Source: Caenimonas koreensis DSM 17982
GTDB lineage: Bacteria > Pseudomonadota > Gammaproteobacteria > Burkholderiales > Burkholderiaceae_C
Length of the DNA: 64,000 nt
Direction of reading: 5' to 3'
Assembly (NCBI RefSeq): GCF_009646335.1
Contig: NZ_WJBU01000008.1
Span: 62,001-126,000 of the forward strand
Under the pieces are notes generated by a model. The model did no database searches. It was not told the DNA's origin and worked only from the letters and a program-made list of their open reading frames with translations. Every line of letters begins with the position of its first letter. The stretch's first letter is position 1. Positions 17,881 to 27,862 of this stretch are shown piece after piece. A program made the position numbers and the translations under genes.

Positions 17881-18513
17881 ATGTTCACCGGAATCATCAC
17901 CGGCGTGGGGCGCATCGCCGCCGTGCACGCCTTGGGAAGCTCATTGCAGCACGGCAAGCGCCTCGACATCGAGGCGCCCGCTGGCTGGCTCGATGACACA
18001 GGCTTGGGTGACAGCATCGCCATCAACGGCGCCTGCATGACGGTCACCTCCTTCGACACCGCCTCCCACCGCTTCACCGTCGACATATCGGCCGAATCGC
18101 TCGACAAGACATCAGGCCTGGGCGAGCCCGGCCCCGTCAACCTCGAAAAAGCGCTGCGCGCCAACGACCGGCTCGGCGGGCACATCGTGTCCGGCCATGT
18201 GGACGGCATCGGCACCGTCACCCACTTCGAACAAGTCGGCGAAAGCTGGCAGTTGCGCGTGCTGGCACCACCCGGCATGGGCAAGTACCTTGCCTACAAG
18301 GGCTCCATCACGATCAATGGCGTCAGCCTCACCGTCAATACCGTGAGCGATTCGCCCGCCGGCACCGAGGCGAGCATCAACCTCATTCCCCATACGGTGC
18401 AAAACACTGCGCTCGGCCAGCTGCGTGCAGGCAGCACCGTCAACCTTGAAATCGACACCGTCGCGCGCTATGTCGAGCGCATGTTGTCGAGCGTTGGAGA
18501 CTCCACTCAATGA
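17881..18513 (+). CDS. ribE: Riboflavin synthase alpha chain
   Basis: This 210-residue protein catalyses dismutation of two 6,7-dimethyl-8-ribityllumazines to riboflavin. It begins [10 protein letters not shown] and shows the internal duplication of the family: [14 protein letters not shown] in the N-terminal barrel and [14 protein letters not shown] in the C-terminal one. The stop overlaps the start of ribBA (ATGA), so the two are coupled. It starts a second riboflavin transcript after the pilus genes. No RFN riboswitch was recognised in the 66 bases after pilE. Confidence 0.95.
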   Translation: MFTGIITGVGRIAAVHALGSSLQHGKRLDIEAPAGWLDDTGLGDSIAINGACMTVTSFDTASHRFTVDISAESLDKTSGLGEPGPVNLEKALRANDRLGGHIVSGHVDGIGTVTHFEQVGESWQLRVLAPPGMGKYLAYKGSITINGVSLTVNTVSDSPAGTEASINLIPHTVQNTALGQLRAGSTVNLEIDTVARYVERMLSSVGDSTQ

Positions 18514-19631
18514 CAGCGCCCATCTCGCCTGTGCAGGACATCGTGGCCGACCTGCGCGCCGGGCGAATCGTCATCCTTGTTGACGAAGAAGACCGTGAGA
18601 ACGAAGGCGACCTGGTGCTCGCCGCCGAGCACGTCACGCCCGAGGCCATCAACTTCATGGCGCGCTACGGCCGCGGGCTGATCTGCCTGACGCTCACGCG
18701 TGAGCGCTGCGAGCGGCTGAACCTGCCGCCCATGGTCGCGCGCAACGGCACAAAGATGGGCACGGCCTTTACCGTGTCGATCGAGGCGGCTGAAGGCGTG
18801 ACGACGGGCATCTCCGCCGCCGATCGCGCGCGCACCGTGCAAGCCGCTGTCGCGCGCGATGCGCACGCGGGCCACCTGGTGCAGCCCGGGCACATCTTTC
18901 CGCTGCAGGCTGTCGATGGCGGTGTGCTCATGCGTGCGGGCCACACGGAAGCGGGTTGCGACCTGGCTGCGATGGCCGGGCTGGAGCCCGCCGCCGTGAT
19001 CTGCGAAATCATGAAAGACGACGGCACGATGGCGCGCCTGCCCGACCTGCAGCAGTTTGCTGCCGAGCACGGCCTGAAGATCGGCACGATCGCCTCGCTG
19101 ATCGAATACCGCAGCGCCAATGAATCGCTGGTGCAGAAAGTCGGCTCGCGCCCCCTGAAGACTGCCTATGGCGACTTCATCGCCCACGCCTGGAAAGACC
19201 AGCCCAGCCAGGGCCTGCACCTGGCGCTCGTCAAGGGCGAATGGGCTGCGCACGAGACCGTTCCGGTGCGTGTGCATGAACCACTCTCGCTGCTCGACGC
19301 GCTCGAAGTCAACCGCTCGATGCACTCGTGGAATCTCGACGCGAGCCTGCGTCACATCGCGGCCGAGGGCAAAGGCGTGGCTGTGTTCCTCAATTGCGGC
19401 GAAGACGCTGCACAACTCTTCGCTCAGTTCGAAGGCACTGCACGCTCAGCGCAGGCACCCGAGCGCGGTCGCATGGATTTGCGCACGTATGGCATTGGCG
19501 CGCAGATCCTGCGCGAGTGCGGCGTGCAACGAATGAACCTCATGGGCAATCCGCGCCGCATGCCCAGCATGACGGGCTACGGCCTGGAAATCGTGGGCTA
19601 TGTCGCCCCCGACACACAACCAAGAAAGTAA
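18510..19631 (+). CDS. ribBA: RibBA: DHBP synthase with degenerate GTP cyclohydrolase II-like domain
   Basis: This 373-residue protein has a full 3,4-dihydroxy-2-butanone 4-phosphate synthase domain ([11 protein letters not shown], about 25-35; [16 protein letters not shown], about 146-161). A GTP cyclohydrolase II-like domain follows (about 205-370). The C-terminal half lacks the zinc-binding cysteines of true cyclohydrolase II: where C-x(10)-C-x-C should occur, I see no such cluster, and only isolated Cys residues (LNCGED, RECGVQ) remain. So the first half is probably active and the second probably not. A separate ribA would then be needed elsewhere. The start overlaps the ribE stop; ribH follows after three bases. 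Confidence 0.92.
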   Translation: MTAPISPVQDIVADLRAGRIVILVDEEDRENEGDLVLAAEHVTPEAINFMARYGRGLICLTLTRERCERLNLPPMVARNGTKMGTAFTVSIEAAEGVTTGISAADRARTVQAAVARDAHAGHLVQPGHIFPLQAVDGGVLMRAGHTEAGCDLAAMAGLEPAAVICEIMKDDGTMARLPDLQQFAAEHGLKIGTIASLIEYRSANESLVQKVGSRPLKTAYGDFIAHAWKDQPSQGLHLALVKGEWAAHETVPVRVHEPLSLLDALEVNRSMHSWNLDASLRHIAAEGKGVAVFLNCGEDAAQLFAQFEGTARSAQAPERGRMDLRTYGIGAQILRECGVQRMNLMGNPRRMPSMTGYGLEIVGYVAPDTQPRK

Positions 19632-19634
19632 AGA

Positions 19635-20096
19635 ATGTTTGGCGCAGACAAAGGCAAAGCCGGGGAGCTTGACGGCAAGGGCCTGTACATCGGGATCGTG
19701 CAGGCACGCTTCAATGAAAGCATCACGAACGCGCTGCACGAGGCGTGCGTGGCCGAGCTGAAAGCGCTCGGCGTCGAAGAAGACCGCATCGATCACTTCA
19801 CGGTGCCGGGCGCTCTTGAAATCCCGGTGGCGCTGCAAGCGCTCGCCGAGAAAGACCACTACGACGCGCTCATCGCGCTGGGCTGCGTGATTCGCGGCGA
19901 GACCTATCACTTCGAACTCGTTGCGAACGAGTCCGCTGCTGGCGTGACGCGCGTCGCGCTCGACTACCACCTGCCCGTCGCCAACGTGATCATCACGACC
20001 GAAAACCTCGAGCAGGCCGTTGCCCGCCAGAGCGACAAGGGCCGCGATGCGGCGCGCGTCGTCGTCGAGATGTGCAACCTGCTGGACGAAATCTGA
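19635..20096 (+). CDS. ribH: 6,7-dimethyl-8-ribityllumazine synthase
   Basis: This 153-residue lumazine synthase condenses the RibD-pathway pyrimidine with the RibB product. Motifs are [12 protein letters not shown], the phosphate-binding [10 protein letters not shown] and the active-site stretch [18 protein letters not shown]. The length is normal. It lies three bases after ribBA, and its stop codon overlaps the nusB start by one base (TGATG). RibE and RibH often form one large capsid-like complex in other bacteria; that is not shown here. Confidence 0.96.
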   Translation: MFGADKGKAGELDGKGLYIGIVQARFNESITNALHEACVAELKALGVEEDRIDHFTVPGALEIPVALQALAEKDHYDALIALGCVIRGETYHFELVANESAAGVTRVALDYHLPVANVIITTENLEQAVARQSDKGRDAARVVVEMCNLLDEI

Positions 20097-20641
20097 TGAG
20101 CACTGAAGAGAAATCGCCCAACGCCGCAGGCTCTGCCGCCACGGCAGCTGTCCAGCAACCGGGCCGCACCGCCACAGGCGCGCGCAAGGCATCGGCCAAG
20201 TCGTCGCGCAGCCGCGCTCGCGAGTTCGCGTTGCAAGGCCTCTACCAGCACCTGGTGGGCGGCAATGACGCGCAGGCGATCGACCTGTTCACGCGTGACC
20301 TGTCGGGCTTTCACAAGGCAGATTCGGTTCACTACGACGCGCTGCTGCACGGCTGCATCACGGAAGGCGCCGAGCTCGACGCACTGATCGTTCCCCTGCT
20401 CGACCGCAAGCTCGCCGAGATTTCACCGGTCGAGCATTCGATCATGTGGATAGGCGCTTACGAGTTCAAGCATGCACGCGACGTGCCGTGGCGCGTCGTG
20501 CTCAACGAATGCATCGAGCTCGCCAAGGAATTCGGTGGCACCGATGGCCACAAGTACGTCAACGCCGTGCTCAATGGGCTCGCCGCCACGATGCGGCCTG
20601 CCGAGGTGCAGGCCGACAAGGCTTCAGGCAAGGCACGGTGA
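20096..20641 (+). CDS. nusB: Transcription antitermination factor NusB
   Basis: This 181-residue protein has the NusB fold region [17 protein letters not shown] (about 40-57) and [13 protein letters not shown] and [25 protein letters not shown] towards the end. It helps form the rRNA antitermination complex with S10. The first 40 residues are Ala/Ser/Thr-rich and extra to the core domain. The start at 20096 overlaps the ribH stop. The ribH-nusB pair is widely conserved. Its stop overlaps the GTG start of the next gene. Confidence 0.94.
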   Translation: MSTEEKSPNAAGSAATAAVQQPGRTATGARKASAKSSRSRAREFALQGLYQHLVGGNDAQAIDLFTRDLSGFHKADSVHYDALLHGCITEGAELDALIVPLLDRKLAEISPVEHSIMWIGAYEFKHARDVPWRVVLNECIELAKEFGGTDGHKYVNAVLNGLAATMRPAEVQADKASGKAR

Positions 20642-21822
20642 GAGTCTCCAGCCTCATCGAGCGCATCGAGCCCTTCTACGTGATGGAAGTGGCCAAGGCC
20701 GCGTCGAAGCTTGCGCGCGAAGTCGCCCATACGAGCAAGCCGATGATCTTCCTGAACATCGGCGAGCCCGACTTCACGGCGCCGCCGCTCGTACAGGAAG
20801 CTGCGGCGCGCGCAGTGAGCCAGGGCCTCACGCAATACACACACGCCACCGGTCTCGATCAGCTACGCGAGCGCATCAGCCAGTGGTACAGGCAGCGCTT
20901 CAACGTCGATGTGCCCGCGCGCCGCATTGTCGTGACAGCGGGCGCATCGGCCGCGTTGCAGCTCGCGTGCCTGGCGCTCATCGAGCAGGGCGAGCAAATC
21001 CTCATGCCTGACCCGAGCTATCCGTGCAACTGCCACTTCGTCACGGTTGCCGGCGGCGAGCCGGTGCGCATTCCGTCCACTGCGGCAGAGCGCTTCCAGC
21101 TCACGGCAGAGAAGATCGAAGCGCATTGGGACCCCAAGACGCGCGGCGTGCTGCTCGCCTCGCCTTCCAACCCCACAGGCACGTCAATCCACCCCGGCGA
21201 GCTGCGCCGCATCCATGAGTTCGTCAAGAGCAAAGGCGGCATCACGCTGCTCGACGAGATCTACCTCGGCCTGTCTTACGACGACACATTCGGGCATTCG
21301 GCGCTTGCGATCGACGACCAGGTCATCAGCATCAACAGCTTCTCGAAGTACTTCAACATGACGGGCTGGCGCTTGGGCTGGATCGTCGCGCCTGACGATG
21401 TCGCGCTCGCCATCGAGAAGCTCGCGCAGAACCTGTACATCTGCCCCAGCACGATTGCGCAGCATGCGGCTGTGGCCTGCTTCGCGCCGGACAGCATTGC
21501 CGAGTACGAGCGCCGCCGCGCCGAGTTCAAGGCGCGGCGCGACTGGTTCATTCCGCAACTCAACGCCATGGGCCTGAAGGTGCCGGTGATGCCCGACGGC
21601 GCCTTCTACGCCTGGGCCGACTGCACCGAAGCCTGCCGCCGCCTGGGCGTCAAAGACAGCTGGGATCTAACGTTCGAGCTGATGAAGCGCGCGCATGTGG
21701 CAGTGACACCGGGGCGCGATTTCGGCGTCGCGGAAACGGGCCACTTCATCCGCTTTTCCACAGCCAGCTCGATGGAGCACCTGCAGGAAGCGGTGGCGCG
21801 CCTGCGGCAGGTGCTGGCCTGA
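20638..21822 (+). CDS. PLP-dependent aminotransferase, class I/II
   Basis: This 394-residue protein is read from GTG 20638, which overlaps the nusB stop, giving [18 protein letters not shown]. Longer in-frame starts lie within nusB. The class I/II fold motifs are clear: NIGEPDF near residue 40, the substrate-binding SNPTG and the PLP lysine Lys237 in [15 protein letters not shown], followed by a C-terminal RFSTASS arginine. It resembles the aspartate/alanine aminotransferase-like group next to nusB in many Burkholderiales. The exact amino donor is not determined by the sequence. Confidence 0.9.
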   Translation: MRVSSLIERIEPFYVMEVAKAASKLAREVAHTSKPMIFLNIGEPDFTAPPLVQEAAARAVSQGLTQYTHATGLDQLRERISQWYRQRFNVDVPARRIVVTAGASAALQLACLALIEQGEQILMPDPSYPCNCHFVTVAGGEPVRIPSTAAERFQLTAEKIEAHWDPKTRGVLLASPSNPTGTSIHPGELRRIHEFVKSKGGITLLDEIYLGLSYDDTFGHSALAIDDQVISINSFSKYFNMTGWRLGWIVAPDDVALAIEKLAQNLYICPSTIAQHAAVACFAPDSIAEYERRRAEFKARRDWFIPQLNAMGLKVPVMPDGAFYAWADCTEACRRLGVKDSWDLTFELMKRAHVAVTPGRDFGVAETGHFIRFSTASSMEHLQEAVARLRQVLA

Positions 21823-21830
21823 ACCATACG

Positions 21831-22232
21831 ATGTTCGAATTCCCGATCCGCGTTTACTGGGAAGACACCGACGCGGGCGGCATCGTCTTCTATGCCAACT
21901 ACCTGAAGTTCTTCGAGCGCGCGCGCACTGAATGGCTGCGCTCGCTGGGCGTCGAGCAGGGCAAGCTGCGCGAGGCGACCGGCGGCATGTTCGTGGTGGG
22001 CGAGACGGCGGTGAAGTTCCACCGCCCTGCCCGGCTGGACGACGAACTTCTTGTTACGGCCTCGGTCGAAGAAACAGGCCGTGCGTCTTTGATAATCGCG
22101 CAACAGGCTTTGCTCAAGCACAGCAGGCAACTCCTTTGCGAGGGCACCATCCGGATTGGCTGGGTAGAAGCCGCCACCGTCCGGCCCTCGCGAATTCCTC
22201 ACACCATTCTGGAAGCACTACAAACACGATGA
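21831..22232 (+). CDS. ybgC: Tol-Pal-associated acyl-CoA thioesterase YbgC
   Basis: This 133-residue hotdog-fold thioesterase starts MFEFPIRVYWEDTDAGGIVFYANYL, with the catalytic Asp in the DTDAGGIVYHANY-type motif. YbgC acts on short or fatty acyl-CoA (or acyl-ACP) and opens the tol operon in most proteobacteria. Its stop overlaps the tolQ ATG (ATGA), showing coupling. The role in lipid handling at the envelope is inferred from the family. Confidence 0.92.
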   Translation: MFEFPIRVYWEDTDAGGIVFYANYLKFFERARTEWLRSLGVEQGKLREATGGMFVVGETAVKFHRPARLDDELLVTASVEETGRASLIIAQQALLKHSRQLLCEGTIRIGWVEAATVRPSRIPHTILEALQTR

Positions 22233-22921
22233 ATCAGGAACTGTCGATCCTGCAGCTGGTCCTGCATGCCAGTTGGGTGGTGCAGCTGGTGATGCTGCTG
22301 CTGGTCGGCATCTCGATCGCCAGCTGGGCCGCGATTTTTCGCAAGCTCGTCACGCTGCGCCGCGTGAAGACGCTCAACGATGACTTCGAACGCGAGTTCT
22401 GGTCGGGCACGAGCTTGAATGACCTGCTCGCAGCCGCAGCGCAGAACGCGAAACACTCCGGCCCGATGGAACGCATTTTTGCCAGCGGCATGCGCGAATA
22501 CCAGAAGCTGCGCGAGCGCCGCATTGTCGATGCCGGCACGCTGCTCGACGGCGCGCGGCGTGCCATGCGCGCGAGCTACCAGCGCGAGCTCGATGCCATC
22601 GAAACACACCTTTCCTTCCTCGCATCGGTTGGCTCCGTGTCGCCGTATGTGGGCCTCTTCGGCACGGTGTGGGGCATCATGCACGCCTTCATCGGGCTGG
22701 GCGCGCTGCAGACAGTCACGCTTGCCACCGTTGCGCCCGGCATTGCGGAAGCGCTGGTCGCGACAGCCATCGGCCTCTTCGCAGCGATCCCGGCCGTCGT
22801 GGCCTACAACCGTTTCGCGCGCGACATTGACCGCGTCGCGATCAAGCTGGAGACCTTCATTGAAGAGTTCTCCAACATCCTGCAGCGCAACCTGGGGGCC
22901 CAGTCGGCCTCCGGCCACTGA
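22229..22921 (+). CDS. tolQ: Tol-Pal system protein TolQ
   Basis: This 230-residue inner-membrane protein has three hydrophobic segments: about 17-37, then 130-155 and 165-190 (SPYVGLFGTVWGIMHAF and APGIAEALVATAIGLFAAIPAVVAYNRF). The last two are the conserved TolQ/ExbB channel helices. TolQ and TolR use the proton gradient to energise TolA during outer-membrane invagination at division. The start at 22229 overlaps the ybgC stop. A longer in-frame start at 21932 lies within ybgC. Confidence 0.95.
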   Translation: MNQELSILQLVLHASWVVQLVMLLLVGISIASWAAIFRKLVTLRRVKTLNDDFEREFWSGTSLNDLLAAAAQNAKHSGPMERIFASGMREYQKLRERRIVDAGTLLDGARRAMRASYQRELDAIETHLSFLASVGSVSPYVGLFGTVWGIMHAFIGLGALQTVTLATVAPGIAEALVATAIGLFAAIPAVVAYNRFARDIDRVAIKLETFIEEFSNILQRNLGAQSASGH

Positions 22922-22933
22922 AGCCCGCACGCG

Positions 22934-23359
<426 letters not shown>

Positions 23360-23367
23360 CGACAACG

Positions 23368-24324
23368 ATGGCGATGGACACACACGCCGAGCGTCTTGAA
23401 TTTGCGCCACCGCAAGAGCCTGCGGCTATTCGCGCCTTTGTGGTGGCCGTTGCCGTTCACCTGCTGCTGGCTGCGGCGTTGACGTGGGGCATCAACTGGA
23501 AGAAAGACGTCGAGAACGTCACGGCTGAGGCTGAGTTGTGGACGGCGATGCCCAGTGCGGCAGCGCCTGCGCCGCTCGTTGTCACACCCCCCGCCGTTGC
23601 GCCGCTGGTGCCAGAGCAGCCACCTGCGCCCGAGCTGAAAGTCGAGGCACCACCACTGCCGCCGCCGGTCGTTGCCGAGCCTGACATCGCCCTGGAGCGC
23701 GAGAAGCGCAAGCAGGAACTCGCCCGGCAGCGTGCGGAAGAGATCGAGCAGCAAAAGAAGCTCGAGGCGAAGCAGCGGCGCGAAGAGCTGGAGCGCGAGA
23801 AGAAAGAGCTGCTCGCGCAGGAGAAGGCGGCTGCCAAGAAGGCTGCGGAGAAGGCCGCAGAGAAAGCGTCGCAAGACAAGCACCGCAAGGAAGAACTCGC
23901 GAAAGCGCAGGCGAGCGAGAAGACAGCAGCGGCGCTGCGCAAAGATCAACTCGATCGCATGCGCAAGCTGGCAGGTGCCGACCCGAACGCAACGGGTGAT
24001 TCAAGTCCCACACCTTCGGCAGGCAAAGGCAAGGGCAGTTCGGCAGGCGCCCCGTCAGCCGCTTATGCCGCCCGAATCGCCGCGCGCATACGCCCGTACA
24101 TTCGCCATCCGCAGGAAGTGCCGGGCAATCCGCCCGTCGAGATCGAAGTCAGGACGTCGCCTGACGGCACCATCGTTGGCCAACGCGTGACGAAGTCGAG
24201 CGGCAATGAGGCGTGGGACGAATCGGCCATTCGCGCCGTGATTTCCGCGACGACGCTGCCGCGCAATGAAGAGGGGCGTGTGATCTCGCCCATCACGGTG
24301 ATCTTGCGGCAGCGGGATCAGTAG
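23368..24324 (+). CDS. tolA: Tol-Pal system protein TolA
   Basis: This 318-residue protein has an N-terminal anchor helix (about 22-42, AFVVAVAVHLLLAAALTWGI), a Pro-rich stretch and a long charged helix (about 107-205, rich in E, K, R, Q and A). A globular TonB/TolA C-terminal domain follows (about 228-318: YAARIAARIRPYI, VEIEVRTSPDGTIV). TolA spans the periplasm to reach Pal. The neighbours tolB and pal, which usually follow, are not here: the operon ends at the convergent dnaE. Confidence 0.93.
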   Translation: MAMDTHAERLEFAPPQEPAAIRAFVVAVAVHLLLAAALTWGINWKKDVENVTAEAELWTAMPSAAAPAPLVVTPPAVAPLVPEQPPAPELKVEAPPLPPPVVAEPDIALEREKRKQELARQRAEEIEQQKKLEAKQRREELEREKKELLAQEKAAAKKAAEKAAEKASQDKHRKEELAKAQASEKTAAALRKDQLDRMRKLAGADPNATGDSSPTPSAGKGKGSSAGAPSAAYAARIAARIRPYIRHPQEVPGNPPVEIEVRTSPDGTIVGQRVTKSSGNEAWDESAIRAVISATTLPRNEEGRVISPITVILRQRDQ

Positions 24325-24342
24325 CGCCTTTTTCAGGGCGCT
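24323..24342. terminator. Weak hairpin between convergent tolA and dnaE
   Basis: AGCGCC (24323-24328) pairs with GGCGCT (24337-24342) around a T-rich loop and begins in the tolA stop codon. Neither side is followed by a T-run, so it is not a canonical intrinsic terminator. Confidence 0.3.
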
Positions 24343-24361
24343 CGTCGCGTACAACTGCAAG

Positions 24362-27300
24362 TCACTCGTAAACGATAGAAACTTGCCCCTGCCCCGCCTG
24401 CGCCATCCAGCTCGCCAGCGCCGCGTCGCTCGGGAAAAACTTCGCCTCATCGCCCAGCTGCAATTCAGCCGTCGCAGCGTCGCGCTTCAAGGCCAGCCGC
24501 ACATTCAGGCCGCGCAAAAACTCACCCTGCTCCGACTGCACGCGATGCGGCGGGAACTCCTTGACCAGCCGCTTCACGTCAGGCGCCTTGCCGTTGACCG
24601 ACACCCGCAGGAACTTGCCAAAGCGGCAACGCGCCGTCGCCAGGTCCCACACCTGGCTCACGTTCAAGCGATAGCCGCCGTTGAACCGATCAGGCTGCAT
24701 CTTGGCCATCACCACCACAAACTCGTCATCCTTGAGCAGGTTGCGCGCGGCGTTGATCACGGCCTCATCAGCAGTCGCCTCCAGCGTGCCCGACTTGTCG
24801 TCGAGCTTGAAGATGGCGAGCTTGCCGCGCTGGCCATTGATCACACGCATGTCGTTCACGATGCCGGCCAGCAGCTGCGGCTCGCGCGAGTCGATCAGGT
24901 CGTCGATGCGGCGCTTGACGAAGCGGCGCACCTCCAGCTCCACCTCGTCGAACAAGTGGCCCGACAGGTAAAAACCAATCGCCGTCTTCTCCAGCGTGAG
25001 CCGCTCTTTCACGCCCCACGGCATGGCCTCGACCAGCGGCGGCTCTTGCGTGCTGGCCGCGTGCGAGTCGCCCGAGTCGAACAGCCCGCCCTGGTTCGCA
25101 TTGGCCTGCGTCGCGTTCGCGAAATCGAATGCCCTGTCGAGTGACGCCGACAGCGAAGCGCGATTGAGCTGCAGCGAATCGAATGCGCCCGCCTTGATCA
25201 ACGCTTCGACCGTGCGCTTGTTAATGCGCGTGCGGTCCACGCGAACGCAAAAATCGTAGAGGCTCTTGAAGGGCCCGCCCTCTTCCCGCGCCGCCACGAT
25301 CGCATCAATCGCGAGGTGCCCCGTGCCCTTCACCGCACCCAGCCCGTAGCGAATCACCTTGTCGGAGATCGGCTCGAAGCGGTACACGCCGCGGTTCACA
25401 TCTGGCGGCTCGAACGTCATGCCGAAGTTCTTGATGGCGTCTTCGAACAAGGCCTTGAGCTTGTCCGTGTCGTCCATTTCCACCGTCATGTTCGCGCAGA
25501 AGAACTCGGCCGTGTAATGAACCTTCAGCCAGCCCGTGTGATACGCGAGCAGCGAATAAGCAGCGGCGTGCGACTTGTTGAAGCCGTAGCCCGCAAACTT
25601 CTCCATCAAGTCGAAAATCTCGTCGGCCTTGGCTTCGCCGATGTTCTGCTTGGCCGCGCCATTGCGGAAGATCTGCCGGTGCTCGGCCATCTCTTCGGCC
25701 TTCTTCTTGCCCATCGCGCGGCGCAGCAAGTCCGCGCCGCCGAGCGAGTAGCCGCCCAGGATCTGCGCGGCCTGCATCACCTGCTCCTGGTACACCATGA
25801 TCCCGTAGGTTTCCGAGAGCACGGGCTCGAGCAGCGGGTGCGGATACAGCACATCCTCGCGCCCATTTTTGCGTGCGCAAAAACTCGGGATGTTCTCCAT
25901 CGGGCCGGGCCGGAACATGGCGTTCAGCGCAATCAGGTCTTCCAGCCGCGAAGGCTTCGCGTCTTTGAGCATGCCCTGCATGCCGCGCGATTCAAACTGG
26001 AACACTGATTCGGTCTTGCCATCCGCAAACAGCCGGTAGGTATGCGGATCGTCGAGCTTCACGGCTTCGAACGTGAAGCCCTCTTGCCCCGCATGCCGCG
26101 CACGGATCATGTCCTTGGCGATCTCCAGAATCGTGAGCGTAGCCAGACCCAAGAAGTCGAACTTCACGAGGCCTGCGGCCTCCACGTCGTCCTTGTCGTA
26201 CTGACTCACCGCCGACTCACTGCCCGGCTGCTGGTACAGCGGCGTGAAGTCCGTGAGCTTGCCCGGCGCGATCAACACACCGCCCGCATGCATGCCGACG
26301 TTGCGCGTCATGCCTTCCAGTTTTTGCGCGAGCGCCAGCAGCGTCTTGACGTCGTCTTCCTTCTCCAGCCGCTCGGCAAGCACGGGCTCCTGCGCGATGG
26401 CTTGCGCGATCGTGATGTGCGTGCCGGGCTTGTTCGGGATCAGCTTGCTGATGCCATCGCAGAACGTGTAGCTCATGTCGAGCACGCGGCCCACGTCGCG
26501 AATGGCAGCGCGTGCGGCCATCGTGCCGAAGGTAGCGATCTGGCTCACTGCCTCCTTGCCGTACTTGTCCTTCACGTAGTCGATCACGCGGTCACGATTG
26601 CCCTGGCAGAAGTCAATGTCGAAGTCAGGCATCGACACGCGCTCCGGATTCAGGAAGCGCTCGAACAGCAATTCGTATTGCAGCGGATCAAGGTCTGTGA
26701 TCTTCAGCGCATACGCGACAAGCGAGCCCGCACCCGAACCGCGGCCCGGCCCCACCGGGCAGCCGTTGTTCTTGGCCCAGTTGATGAAGTCGCCCACGAT
26801 CAGGAAGTAGCCCGGAAACCCCATCTTCACGATGGTGTTGATCTCGAACTCCAGCCGCGCCACATAGCGCGGCATTTCTTTCTCTCGCGCTGCCGCGTCG
26901 GGGTAAATGACCTCCATGCGCTCGACGAGACCCTCATGCGAGAGCTGCTTGAAGTAATCGTCGATAGGTATGCCGCCGGGCGTGGGGTAATCGGGCAGGC
27001 GCGGCTTGCCGAGTTCGAGCACCAGGTTGCAACGCTTGGCGATCTCAGCGGTGTTGGCAAGCGCAGAAGGCACGTCCGCGAACAGCGCCTCCATTTCCTT
27101 GCTCGACTTGAAATACTGCTCGCGCGTGAACTTGCGAACGCGCCGCTGGTTGCCCAGGATCTCGCCTTCGGAGATGCACACGCGCGCCTCGTGCGCTTCG
27201 TAGTCGTCCGCTTCGGTGAACTGAACCGGGTGCGTCGCGACCACCGGCAAATTCAAGCTGGCAGCCAGTTGCACGGCTGCGACCACATGCGCTTCATCAT

Positions 27301-27820
27301 CCGTGCGGCCGGCACGCTGCAGCTCGATGTAGAAGCGGTGCGGGAAGATCGACGCCAGCTGCAGCGCCACTTCGCGCGCGCGGTCAGCGTCGCCTTGCAC
27401 CAGCGCCTGGCCCACCGGCCCCGCCTGCGCGCCCGCCAGCACGACAAGGCCTTCGTTGAGCTCACGCAGCCACTCCAGTTTGCAGATGGCCTGCGCCTTC
27501 ACCACGTTGCGCGTCCATGCGCGCGCGAGCAACTCACACAAATTGAGATAGCCCTGCCGGCTTTGCACCAGCACGACGATGCGCGAGACCACCAGCGGGT
27601 CTTTGCCAAGCCCCTGCACCATGACTTCGGCGCCGATGAGCGGCTTGACGCCCGCACTGCGCGCGGCCTTGTAGAACTTGATGGCGCCGAACAGGTTGCT
27701 CAGGTCGGTGATCGCCAGGGCCGGCTGCTTGTCGCGCGCTGCCGCTGCAACGATCTCGTCGATCCGGTTGGTGCCGTCGACGACGGAGAATTCGGTGTGC
27801 AGGCGCAGGTGGACAAACAT
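24362..27820 (-). CDS. dnaE: DNA polymerase III alpha subunit
   Basis: This 1152-residue replicative polymerase starts MFVHLRLHTEFSVVDG, the PHP domain. The C-family polymerase active site is visible as PGRGSGAGSLVAYAL and PDFDIDFCQGNRDRVIDYV, and further motifs include FKFDFLGL-like VKFDFLGLATL and FAGYGFNKSHAAAYSLLAYHTG. The C-terminal part holds the OB-fold and tau-binding region. The length matches DnaE1. It converges with tolA and is followed downstream by nothing of the same operon. The next gene upstream, a 7TM-GGDEF protein, is on the same strand and 42 bases away. Confidence 0.97.
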   Translation of the reverse strand: MFVHLRLHTEFSVVDGTNRIDEIVAAAARDKQPALAITDLSNLFGAIKFYKAARSAGVKPLIGAEVMVQGLGKDPLVVSRIVVLVQSRQGYLNLCELLARAWTRNVVKAQAICKLEWLRELNEGLVVLAGAQAGPVGQALVQGDADRAREVALQLASIFPHRFYIELQRAGRTDDEAHVVAAVQLAASLNLPVVATHPVQFTEADDYEAHEARVCISEGEILGNQRRVRKFTREQYFKSSKEMEALFADVPSALANTAEIAKRCNLVLELGKPRLPDYPTPGGIPIDDYFKQLSHEGLVERMEVIYPDAAAREKEMPRYVARLEFEINTIVKMGFPGYFLIVGDFINWAKNNGCPVGPGRGSGAGSLVAYALKITDLDPLQYELLFERFLNPERVSMPDFDIDFCQGNRDRVIDYVKDKYGKEAVSQIATFGTMAARAAIRDVGRVLDMSYTFCDGISKLIPNKPGTHITIAQAIAQEPVLAERLEKEDDVKTLLALAQKLEGMTRNVGMHAGGVLIAPGKLTDFTPLYQQPGSESAVSQYDKDDVEAAGLVKFDFLGLATLTILEIAKDMIRARHAGQEGFTFEAVKLDDPHTYRLFADGKTESVFQFESRGMQGMLKDAKPSRLEDLIALNAMFRPGPMENIPSFCARKNGREDVLYPHPLLEPVLSETYGIMVYQEQVMQAAQILGGYSLGGADLLRRAMGKKKAEEMAEHRQIFRNGAAKQNIGEAKADEIFDLMEKFAGYGFNKSHAAAYSLLAYHTGWLKVHYTAEFFCANMTVEMDDTDKLKALFEDAIKNFGMTFEPPDVNRGVYRFEPISDKVIRYGLGAVKGTGHLAIDAIVAAREEGGPFKSLYDFCVRVDRTRINKRTVEALIKAGAFDSLQLNRASLSASLDRAFDFANATQANANQGGLFDSGDSHAASTQEPPLVEAMPWGVKERLTLEKTAIGFYLSGHLFDEVELEVRRFVKRRIDDLIDSREPQLLAGIVNDMRVINGQRGKLAIFKLDDKSGTLEATADEAVINAARNLLKDDEFVVVMAKMQPDRFNGGYRLNVSQVWDLATARCRFGKFLRVSVNGKAPDVKRLVKEFPPHRVQSEQGEFLRGLNVRLALKRDAATAELQLGDEAKFFPSDAALASWMAQAGQGQVSIVYE

Positions 27821-27862
27821 CGCCTCATTTTACGGTCGCGACTGTCACGCAGACCGTGCATC

